DNA of 5,494 bases, from positions 1-5,494 of the forward strand of contig CAZKTF010000240.1 of the NCBI GenBank assembly GCA_964555565.1, given 5' to 3'. The notes under the pieces were generated by a model. The model was given only the letters and a program-made list of their open reading frames with translations, ran no database searches and was not told the DNA's origin. The position numbers and the translations under genes were made by a program. Of the stretch, positions 1-5,336 are shown in pieces. Source of the stretch: CAZKTF01 sp964555565. Lineage in GTDB: Bacteria; Planctomycetota; JAJSAM01; JAKLKS01. Each line of letters opens with the position of its first letter. The stretch's first letter is position 1.

Positions 1-648
1 GCCGGCCCCGTAGGGGTAGTCGTCCCCGCCCCGCGCGTCGGGCCAGCGGTCGAGGAGGGTGCGGGCGGCCTGCACCGCGAGCGTGTCCTCCCCGGCGCGC
101 CAGGCGAGGCGGCCCGCGAGGCGGAGCCCGAAGGGGGCGGCGGCCGGGTCGGGGGAGGCGGAGGCGGCGTCGAAGGCCTCCCGCGCGAGCCGGGCGAGGT
201 CCCCCTCCCGGTCGGCCCGCTCCTCGAGCCCCCGGAGCCGGTCCAGCAGCCCCCGATCGACCCCCCCGCGCGCGGGCGCCGGCGCGACCGGCGCCACGAC
301 GACCACGCCGTCGCCGTCCCGCACGGAGCCGTCGGGTAGCAGCGCGAAGGCCCGCGGGAACACGGGGGAGTCGAGGGCCGTCCGCACCGCCTCGGTGGCC
401 GGGGCCCCCGCCGCCGCCTGGTCCGCCGCGACCTCGGCCCGGGCCACCACCGCCGCCGCCTCGTCCGCCAGCGACAGACGGAGGGCCCGGTCGCAGAGCG
501 CGCGCAGGTCCTGCTCCGCCTCGGCCCTCTGGGAGGAGGCCGCGGCCAGGCCGAAGGCCGCGAGCGCCACCATCTGGAGCAGGAGCAGGAGGACGAGCGC
601 GGTCGCGACCCGGACGTCTCTCGGAACGCGGGACCACCAGGCGCGCAT
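1..648 (-). CDS. Membrane-anchored protein, N-terminal part (3' end outside window)
   Basis: I do not recognise this gene. From an ATG at 648 the frame stays open for 216 codons to the window edge, so only the N-terminus is seen. Residues 1-13 are basic (Arg 2, 7, 10, 13). Residues about 14-37 form one strongly hydrophobic helix containing five consecutive leucines, which predicts an inside-positive signal anchor with the rest outside the cytoplasm. Residues 38-90 are Ala/Glu/Arg-rich and probably helical. A short stretch near residues 101-115 (FPRAFALLPDGSV) looks like the strand-turn-strand of a sensor-like ectodomain. Residues 170-210 look like a helical repeat ending in LLDRWPDARGGDDYPYG. 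This layout fits the start of a membrane sensor such as a histidine kinase, but no kinase, HAMP or receiver motif lies in the window, so that is a guess. An AGGG sits about 5 nt before the ATG. The gene starts 57 bp after the toxin stop, in the same direction. Confidence is high for a real gene and low for function. Confidence 0.75.
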   Translation of the reverse strand, partial: MRAWWSRVPRDVRVATALVLLLLLQMVALAAFGLAAASSQRAEAEQDLRALCDRALRLSLADEAAAVVARAEVAADQAAAGAPATEAVRTALDSPVFPRAFALLPDGSVRDGDGVVVVAPVAPAPARGGVDRGLLDRLRGLEERADREGDLARLAREAFDAASASPDPAAAPFGLRLAGRLAWRAGEDTLAVQAARTLLDRWPDARGGDDYPYGAG

Positions 649-675
649 GGGAGCCCTGCATCCTAGCGCCGGGGG

Positions 676-691
676 GTCACCGCGCGGTCAC
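676..691. promoter_or_regulatory. Palindrome with GTCAC direct repeat upstream of the membrane-protein gene
   Basis: In the 57-bp gap between the toxin stop and the next ATG, bases 679-688 (ACCGCGCGGT) are a perfect 10-bp palindrome. GTCAC occurs at 676-680 and again at 687-691, 11 bp apart start to start, about one helical turn. Its placement 30-40 bp upstream of the 648 start would suit a regulator site overlapping a promoter. A TAGGAT that could act as a -10 box lies at 659-664, minus strand, but I see no convincing -35. Short GC-only palindromes arise by chance in DNA this GC-rich. Confidence 0.2.
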
Positions 692-705
692 GGGAAACGC
701 CCGAC

Positions 706-1044
706 CTACCCTCCGGCCGACCCGGGGGCCCTGAGGACGGTGAAGGCGCCGGCGCGCGCTCGGGGGAGGGTCTCGAGGAGGAGGGGGACCAGGGGGAGGA
801 GGGAATCGAGCCGGTTCGAGGACGCCCGGAGGACGACGACCGCGACGGCGACGCGGCGGAGGTCCTGCTGGTGGACCTGTCCCGTGTCCACCGTGACGAA
901 GACGTCGAAGCGCCCCGAGGCGAGTCGGAGCAGCTCGCCGTTCGACTTCCCCGCCCAGCCCTCCTCCGGGACCGTCCGGACCTCGTGCCCCGGGAGGTGC
1001 CGCTTCAGCCGCCTCGGCAGGCACTCATCGAGCAGGACGCGCAT
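706..1044 (-). CDS. DUF5615 PIN-like toxin of a type II toxin-antitoxin pair
   Basis: This 112-residue protein matches the DUF5615 family of PIN-like proteins, predicted RNases that act as toxins in the cytoplasm and are held inactive by a DUF433 partner. The N-terminus MRVLLDECLPRRLKRHLPGH carries the family hallmark, with acidic D6 and E7. It is followed by W30AGKSNGELL (E37) and a strand FDVFVTVD ending in D53. D6, E7, E37 and D53 are the likely metal-binding acidic residues. The usual motif after the last Asp is close to NLPYQQNL; here it is TGQVHQQDL, so the QQ is kept but the Asn-Leu is not. Length is normal for the family. I chose the ATG at 1044 because an earlier in-frame ATG (1095) would add 17 residues that overlap the antitoxin and precede the conserved start. 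The start lies inside the antitoxin gene (20-bp overlap), and no Shine-Dalgarno is evident, so translation probably depends on coupling from the antitoxin. The family call is by recognition; no activity is shown. Confidence 0.88.
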   Translation of the reverse strand: MRVLLDECLPRRLKRHLPGHEVRTVPEEGWAGKSNGELLRLASGRFDVFVTVDTGQVHQQDLRRVAVAVVVLRASSNRLDSLLPLVPLLLETLPRARAGAFTVLRAPGSAGG

Positions 1045-1255
1045 CGGCCACGATCGCGGTGCGCGCCAGGGAGAGGACCGCCACGGCCTGCTCACGAGTG
1101 ACCGTGGGGAAGTCGTCGAGGAAGTCGCCGAGACGCTCCCCGGCCTCGAGGTAGTCGAGGAGGGTCTTCACGGGGACGCGGGTGCCGGCGAACACCGGCG
1201 TGCCGCCGAGGACGGCGCGGCTTCTCGTGACGGGACTGCGCGTCCTGCGGGCCAT
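1025..1255 (-). CDS. DUF433 family antitoxin
   Basis: This 76-residue protein has the full DUF433 signature: LGGTPVFAGTRVPVKTLLDY (residues 16-35), then an acidic stretch YLEAGERLGDFLDDFPTV (35-52), then REQAVAVLSLA (54-64). DUF433 proteins are small helix-turn-helix-like proteins found next to PIN-like DUF5615 genes, where they are thought to neutralise the toxin and repress their own promoter. The basic N-terminus (residues 1-13, ARRTRSPVTRSR) is short and variable in the family. The ATG at 1255 is supported by a GAGG at 1262-1265, 6 nt upstream. The stop lies 20 bp inside the toxin gene, the usual antitoxin-first order with overlapping frames. A promoter-like pair of boxes and a 10-bp palindrome lie upstream, consistent with autoregulation but not proof of it. 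Family membership is clear; the antitoxin role is inferred from the family and the neighbour. Confidence 0.9.
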   Translation of the reverse strand: MARRTRSPVTRSRAVLGGTPVFAGTRVPVKTLLDYLEAGERLGDFLDDFPTVTREQAVAVLSLARTAIVADARPAR

Positions 1256-1261
1256 GGCGGA

Positions 1262-1265
1262 CCTC
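1262..1265 (-). promoter_or_regulatory. Ribosome binding site of the DUF433 antitoxin
   Basis: GAGG on the minus strand, 6 nt before the ATG at 1255. It is the clearest Shine-Dalgarno of the cassette and fixes the antitoxin start. The toxin start at 1044 has no comparable site, which would favour more antitoxin than toxin being made. Confidence 0.55.
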
Positions 1266-1277
1266 GGGGGGCGAGGC

Positions 1278-1287
1278 GGCCCGGGCC
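1278..1287. promoter_or_regulatory. GC palindrome between candidate promoter and antitoxin start
   Basis: GGCCCGGGCC is a perfect 10-bp palindrome 22 bp upstream of the antitoxin ATG. It lies downstream of the candidate promoter and upstream of the ribosome binding site, where a self-repressing antitoxin could bind. It contains only G and C, so chance occurrence in this genome is quite possible. Confidence 0.2.
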
Positions 1288-1332
1288 GGCGGGCTTCCGA
1301 CCCTCGACGCCCGGCGACCCGGCAGAGGCTTC

Positions 1333-1360
1333 AGGGTAGCACGGCGGGGTGCGCCGTCAG
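1333..1360 (-). promoter_or_regulatory. Candidate promoter of the toxin-antitoxin cassette
   Basis: On the minus strand CTGACG (1355-1360) resembles a -35 box, with the TGAC core of TTGACA. It is followed after 16 bp by TACCCT (1333-1338), a weak -10 preceded by TGC as in extended -10 promoters. The -35 overlaps the birA stop codon. Transcription would start near 1326, leaving a leader of about 70 nt before the antitoxin. It is the only promoter-like arrangement in the 101-bp gap and would let the cassette be transcribed independently of the operon upstream. Assigned by eye only. Confidence 0.3.
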
Positions 1361-2163
1361 GCCGGCCGCATCTCCCGGGCGAGCTCGGCCTTGACGACGC
1401 GGGAGGCGCCGCCGTCGAGGCGGAGGCGCACGCCGTCGAGGGGGGAGACGCTGAGGAGGGTGCCGGTCACGGAGGTGGTGCCCTCGAGGAGGGTCACGCG
1501 CCTCCCGCGGTAGGCGACGCGACGGTCGTACTCGGAGGACAGGGCCCCGGCTTCACCCTGGTAGAGACGCCCGAGCCAGCCCTGGAGCGAGGTGAGCATC
1601 CCCTCGAGGAGGTCCGTCCGGTCGTGGATGCGGCTCGTGCAGACCCTGAGGCTCGTGGCCGTCCCCTGCAGCTCGGGGGGGAAGTCGGCGGCCTTGAGGT
1701 TCACGTTGATCCCGATGCCCACGACGAGGAGGGGCGCCCGTGCGTCGAAGTCGCGGGTCTCGATGACGATCCCGCCGAGCTTCAGGTCCCCGCTCATGAT
1801 GTCGTTGGGCCAGCGGAGGAGAAGGTCGGCGCCCGTGGCGCTCTGGAGCGCCTCGGCCACGGCGATCGCCGTGGCGGCCACGATCATCGGCACGGGCGGG
1901 CAGGGGGTCGGGGGCCGCACGACCCGGGAGAACCAGATCCCCACGCCGGCGGGGGAGTACCAGTCGTGGCCCGGGCCGCCGCGGCCCGCGGTCTGCCGCT
2001 CCGCCAGGGCCACCGCACCGTCGGGGGCTCCCCCGGCGGCCATCTCGAAGCCCAGGTCCTGGGTGGAGCCGACCTCCTCCCGGAACTCGACCGGCCGGAC
2101 CGCGCGCAGCAGGGGGATGAGGTAGCCGCTCACCCCGGTGGAACTGTTCATCAGGAATCCCAT
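1357..2163 (-). CDS. birA: Biotin--[acetyl-CoA carboxylase] ligase (biotin protein ligase, no DNA-binding domain)
   Basis: This enzyme makes biotinyl-5'-AMP from biotin and ATP and attaches biotin to the lysine of the carboxylase carrier protein (AccB) in the cytoplasm. The 268 residues hold the catalytic core: STQD (33-36, biotin pocket), AERQTAGRG (54-62, start of the ligand-binding loop), RWPNDI (117-122), KLGGIVIE (128-135; K128 matches the catalytic Lys183 of E. coli) and VGIGINVN (148-155). An SH3-like C-terminal domain follows at about 219-265. There is no N-terminal winged helix, so it is a class I ligase that should not repress biotin genes. Oddly, the loop usually reading GRGRRGRxW is GRGGPGHDW here: Gly63 stands where E. 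coli has Arg118. The ATG at 2163 lies 9 bp after the upstream stop with AGGA 8 nt before it; the ATG at 2151 is an alternative. It is the last gene of the packed run. Confidence 0.95.
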   Translation of the reverse strand: MGFLMNSSTGVSGYLIPLLRAVRPVEFREEVGSTQDLGFEMAAGGAPDGAVALAERQTAGRGGPGHDWYSPAGVGIWFSRVVRPPTPCPPVPMIVAATAIAVAEALQSATGADLLLRWPNDIMSGDLKLGGIVIETRDFDARAPLLVVGIGINVNLKAADFPPELQGTATSLRVCTSRIHDRTDLLEGMLTSLQGWLGRLYQGEAGALSSEYDRRVAYRGRRVTLLEGTTSVTGTLLSVSPLDGVRLRLDGGASRVVKAELAREMRPA

Positions 2164-2172
2164 GGGGGAATC

Positions 2173-4446
2173 CTACCCCTCCGGCGGCCGGGACGCCGGT
2201 TTCCCCGCCCGGGGGCGGGCCGGGAGGTACTGCCCGGGCCAGGGCTGGTCGGGGTAGCCGTAGGCCTCGGCGGCGTGGAGGGTCAGGTAGGGGTCCAGGA
2301 GGTGGGCCCGGGCGAGGCAGCAGAGGTCGGCCCGCCCCGCGGCCAGGACCGTGTTGGCGTGGTCCCAGCCCTGGATCCCCCCCACCGCCATCACGGCCAC
2401 CCCCGCCCCGTGGCGGATCCGGTCGGCGAAGGGGACCTGGTACATCCGCCCGTAGACGACCTTCGACCCGGGGACGTTCCCCCCGCTGGTGACGTCCACG
2501 AGGTCGCAGCCTGCGTCCCGGAGCATCCGCGCGATCTCCACCGCGTCCTCCGGCGTGAGCCCGCCCTCGTCCATCCAGTCGGAGGCCGTGAGGCGCACCG
2601 CGAGCGGCCGCTCCGCGGGCCACGCGGCGCGCACCGCGCGGACGACCTCCAGGGGCCAGCGCGCGCGGCCCTCGAGCGAGCCGCCGTACCCGTCCGCGCG
2701 GCGGTTGGAGAGCGGCGAGAGGAACGAGGAGAGGAGGTACCCGTGCGCGGCGTGGAGCTCCACCACGTCGAAGCCCGCCTCGAGGGCCATGCGCGTCGCG
2801 CGGACGAACTCCTCCCGCACGCGGTCCATGTCGGCGCGGTCCATCTCCCGTGGTGCGGGCCAGGAGGGCTCGAAGGGGAGGGCCGAAGGCCCGAGCGTGG
2901 CCCACCCCCCCTCGCCGAGCGGGACGTCGCGCCCCTCCCAGGGGTGCGCGCAGGAGCCCTTGCGCCCCGCGTGGGCGAGCTGGATCCCGATGCGGGCCGG
3001 GGTGTGGCGGTGGACGTACTCCACGACCCGCCTCCAGGCCGCCGCGTGTTCCGGGCGGTACATCCCGGCGCAGCCCGTGGTGATGCGGCCCTCGGCGGAG
3101 ACGTCGGTCATCTCCGTGAACACGAGCGCGGCCCCGCCCAGGGCCCGGCTCCCGAGGTGGACGAGGTGCCAGTCGCCCACGGTCCCGTCCACGGCGGAGT
3201 ACTGGCACATGGGGCTCACGACGATCCGGTTGCGGAGCACGAGGCCCCGGAGCCGGAAGGGCGTGAAGATCGGGGGCGGGGCCGTGCCGTCGGAGGCCCG
3301 CGGGGCGCCCGCCGCCTCGCGGAAGGACTCGGTCACCCGCTCGACCAGGGCCGGGTCGCGCGCGCGGAGGTTGTCGTAGGTGATCCGCTTGCTCCGCGTG
3401 AGGAGGTTGAAGGTGAAGGTCAGCGGGTCCTGCTTCGACCAGCGCTCCGTCTCCTCGAACCAGGCGAGGCTCGTCTCCGCGGCCCGCTGGGTCCGGAGCA
3501 CCTCCGGGTGGCGGGCCTCCTCGTAGGCCGCCAGCGTCGCGGGGACGTCCGCGGTTCCCCGGGCGCGGAGGGCCTCCACGAGCGCCATGGCGTCCTCCAT
3601 GGCGAGCTTGGTGCCCGAGCCGATGGAGAAGTGGGCGGTGTGGGCCGCGTCCCCGATGAGGAGCACGTTCCCCCGGCGCCAGGTGGCGCAGCGGACCGTC
3701 GGGAAGGACCGCCAGAGGGAGCGGTTGGCCAGCAGCCGGTGGCCGCGGAGCTCCGGCGCGAAGAGCCGCTCGCAGTAGGCCACCGTCTCCGCCTCCGAGG
3801 CCCGGTCGAGGCCGGCGCGGCGCCAGGTCTCCTCGCGGCATTCCACGATCCAGGTGCCGAGCCCCTCCTCGAAGGGGTAGGCGTGGACGCGGTAGAGCCC
3901 GTGCTCGTTCGACCGGAACACGAAGGTGAAGGCGCGCATCGGGAGCGTGGTCCCGAGCCAGGCGAACCGGCAGCGCCCGGAGCGGACCTCCGGGCGGAAG
4001 TCGGCGGCGAAGCGGGAGCGCACGAGGCTGTTCACCCCGTCGGCGGCGAGGACGAGGTCCGCGTCGGGGAGCGGGGCGTCCTCGCGCAACTCCACGCCGA
4101 AGCGGAGGTCCACGCCGAGCCCGCGGGCCCGCTCCTGGAGGACGTTGAGGAGGCGCTTCCGGGAGAGCCCGCAGAACCCGTGTCCCGTGGAGGTGACGCA
4201 GGTCCCGTCGCGGTGGGTCTCGATGTCGTCCCAGGTCGCGAAGGAGCGGGCGATCTCCGCGTAGGACTCCGGGTCGGCCCGCTCGATGTTCCCCAGGGTC
4301 TCGCGCGAGAAGACGACGCCCCACCCGAAGGTGTCGTCCGGGCCGTTGCGCTCGAGGACCTCGATCCGGCACTGAGGGAAGGCCTTCCTCATGAGGATGG
4401 AGAAGAACAGCCCCCCCGGGCCGCCGCCGACGGAGACGACTTTCAC
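2173..4446 (-). CDS. Bifunctional aromatic-CoA monooxygenase / OYE-type oxidoreductase (salicylyl-CoA 5-hydroxylase or 2-aminobenzoyl-CoA monooxygenase/reductase type)
   Basis: This 757-residue two-domain flavoprotein belongs to a known fusion family: salicylyl-CoA 5-hydroxylase (giving gentisyl-CoA) and 2-aminobenzoyl-CoA monooxygenase/reductase, which hydroxylates and then reduces the ring. Residues 1-380 are a PHBH-type FAD monooxygenase: GGGPGG at 7-12, the ribose-binding Glu32, ADGVNSLVR (135-143, DG motif) and GDAAHT (265-270, FAD-binding GD motif). After a Pro/Ala-rich linker (about 380-392), residues 393-757 form an Old Yellow Enzyme FMN barrel of the YqjM class: SPMCQYSA (411-418, with flavin-tuning Cys414), Q489/H492, the H565/H568 pair in ELHAAHGYLL, R618 and VGGI (688-691). 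Start: GTG 4446 overlaps the nadC stop as GTGA and begins right at the FAD fold; the ATG at 4488 would add 14 unlikely residues within nadC. Length suits the family. The two substrates cannot be told apart by eye, and no CoA ligase or thioesterase is nearby. Probably cytosolic, using NAD(P)H and O2. Confidence 0.9.
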   Translation of the reverse strand: MKVVSVGGGPGGLFFSILMRKAFPQCRIEVLERNGPDDTFGWGVVFSRETLGNIERADPESYAEIARSFATWDDIETHRDGTCVTSTGHGFCGLSRKRLLNVLQERARGLGVDLRFGVELREDAPLPDADLVLAADGVNSLVRSRFAADFRPEVRSGRCRFAWLGTTLPMRAFTFVFRSNEHGLYRVHAYPFEEGLGTWIVECREETWRRAGLDRASEAETVAYCERLFAPELRGHRLLANRSLWRSFPTVRCATWRRGNVLLIGDAAHTAHFSIGSGTKLAMEDAMALVEALRARGTADVPATLAAYEEARHPEVLRTQRAAETSLAWFEETERWSKQDPLTFTFNLLTRSKRITYDNLRARDPALVERVTESFREAAGAPRASDGTAPPPIFTPFRLRGLVLRNRIVVSPMCQYSAVDGTVGDWHLVHLGSRALGGAALVFTEMTDVSAEGRITTGCAGMYRPEHAAAWRRVVEYVHRHTPARIGIQLAHAGRKGSCAHPWEGRDVPLGEGGWATLGPSALPFEPSWPAPREMDRADMDRVREEFVRATRMALEAGFDVVELHAAHGYLLSSFLSPLSNRRADGYGGSLEGRARWPLEVVRAVRAAWPAERPLAVRLTASDWMDEGGLTPEDAVEIARMLRDAGCDLVDVTSGGNVPGSKVVYGRMYQVPFADRIRHGAGVAVMAVGGIQGWDHANTVLAAGRADLCCLARAHLLDPYLTLHAAEAYGYPDQPWPGQYLPARPRAGKPASRPPEG

Positions 4447-5336
4447 TCCCCCGGGCCCTCCTCGATCTTCATGGCCATGTCGAGCCACGGGGCCCCGCGG
4501 GTGAGGGCCCCGACGCTCACCCGCTCGACCCCGGTCCCGGCGTAGGCGCGGACGTTCTCCAGGGTGATCCCCCCGGTGGCCTCCAGCAGCGGGACGCGAC
4601 CGCGGCCCCGGACGGCGCGCTCGGCCACGGCCCGGCGGACGAGCTCCACGGGGAAGTCGTCGAGGAGGACGAGGTCCACCTCGGCCTCCAGCGCGAGGCA
4701 GAGTTCGCCCAGGCTCTCCACCTCGGTCCCGAAGGCGACCCCGGGGGGGACGCGCTCCTGCGCGCGCCGCAGGGCCTCGGCGAAGGGCAGCCCGGCGGCC
4801 CGGTAGTGGTTCTCCTTGGCGAGGACCGCGTCGTCGAGGCCGCGGCGGTGCGGGGTCCCGCCCCCCACCCCGACCGCGTAGAGCTCCAGGGCGCGGAGCC
4901 CCGGCGTCGTCTTCCGCGTCGGGTGGACGGTCACCCCCGTCCCCTCGACCGCGTCCACGAACCGCCGCGTGAGCGTGGCCACGCCGGAGAGGCGGCCGAG
5001 GAGGTTGAGGAGCGTCCGCTCGGCCGCGAGGATCGCGCGCGCCGGCCCGCGCAGCGCCGCCACGGGCGCCCCGGCCTCCACGCGCGTCCCCTCGGCGACG
5101 AGACGCGTGAAGGTGACCCGCGTGCTCAGGGCCCGCACGACGGCCAGCGCCGCCGGGTGCCCGCAGACGACGCCGTCCTCCTTCACCCGGACGAGGGCCG
5201 CGACCGTGCGGCGCGGCGGGACGAAGGCCCGGGAGGTGACGTCCCCCTCCGCCCCGTCCTCGCGCAGCGCCTCGCGGGCGACGCGGGCCAGGACCTCCGC
5301 GGGCGGCGGGGGGACGGGCTGGTGGAGGGGGTTCAC
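4443..5336 (-). CDS. nadC: Nicotinate-nucleotide pyrophosphorylase, carboxylating (quinolinate phosphoribosyltransferase)
   Basis: NadC joins quinolinate and PRPP to give nicotinate mononucleotide, CO2 and pyrophosphate, the step of cytosolic NAD synthesis where quinolinate enters. The 297 residues span the family: REDGAEGDVTSRAF (25-38), AERTLLNLLGRLSGVAT (105-121, R107), TRKTTPGLRALELYAVGVGG (140-159, R141 and K142), PHRRGLDDAVLAKENHY (162-178; H163, R164, K174), E205, LLDDF (224-228, D226), ATGGITLENV (253-262) and VSVGALTRGAPWLDMAMKI (273-291). All active-site residues expected from characterised QPRTases are present. Pro139 replaces the common Asp of DTRKT, but the human enzyme also lacks that Asp. 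I chose GTG 5336 because it forms a GTGA overlap with the stop of the gene upstream; a GTG at 5363 would add nine residues lying inside that gene. Its own stop overlaps the flavoprotein start in the same way. No nadA or nadB is in view. Confidence 0.95.
   Translation of the reverse strand: MNPLHQPVPPPPAEVLARVAREALREDGAEGDVTSRAFVPPRRTVAALVRVKEDGVVCGHPAALAVVRALSTRVTFTRLVAEGTRVEAGAPVAALRGPARAILAAERTLLNLLGRLSGVATLTRRFVDAVEGTGVTVHPTRKTTPGLRALELYAVGVGGGTPHRRGLDDAVLAKENHYRAAGLPFAEALRRAQERVPPGVAFGTEVESLGELCLALEAEVDLVLLDDFPVELVRRAVAERAVRGRGRVPLLEATGGITLENVRAYAGTGVERVSVGALTRGAPWLDMAMKIEEGPGE

Noticed and set aside
138..303. GGC/GCC-rich stretches as simple repeats
   Set aside because: They are explained by Ala/Gly/Arg/Asp codons of the membrane-protein reading frame and have no regular period.
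59..1339. A 426-codon plus-strand open frame over the left side
   Set aside because: The product is Arg/Ser/Ala-rich low-complexity sequence, and it runs opposite the membrane-protein start and both toxin-antitoxin genes, which have clear family or topology signals.
1256..1356. Rho-independent terminator after birA
   Set aside because: GC-rich stems can be drawn (for example around 1278-1287), but none is followed by a T-run on the minus strand.
2151..2190. TAGGAT before the birA ATG as a promoter -10 box for leaderless transcription
   Set aside because: The TAG is the stop codon of the flavoenzyme, there is no -35 box at the right distance, and the AGGA serves equally well as a ribosome binding site.
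1553..4372. A 939-codon open frame on the minus strand overlapping two genes
   Set aside because: Its translation is mostly Arg/Pro/Gly/Ala and crosses the flavoenzyme stop and the birA start in another frame, so it is a shadow frame.
4446..4488. ATG at 4488 as the start of the flavoenzyme
   Set aside because: It would add 14 residues overlapping the end of nadC and preceding the FAD-binding strand, with no family resemblance. GTG 4446 gives the compact GTGA junction and the normal N-terminus.
1624..4545. A 973-codon open frame on the plus strand
   Set aside because: It lies opposite the flavoenzyme and birA, which match known families end to end. Its translation is Gly/Ala/Arg/Glu/Val-rich with no recognisable domain. 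Stop codons are rare in antisense frames of very GC-rich genes.
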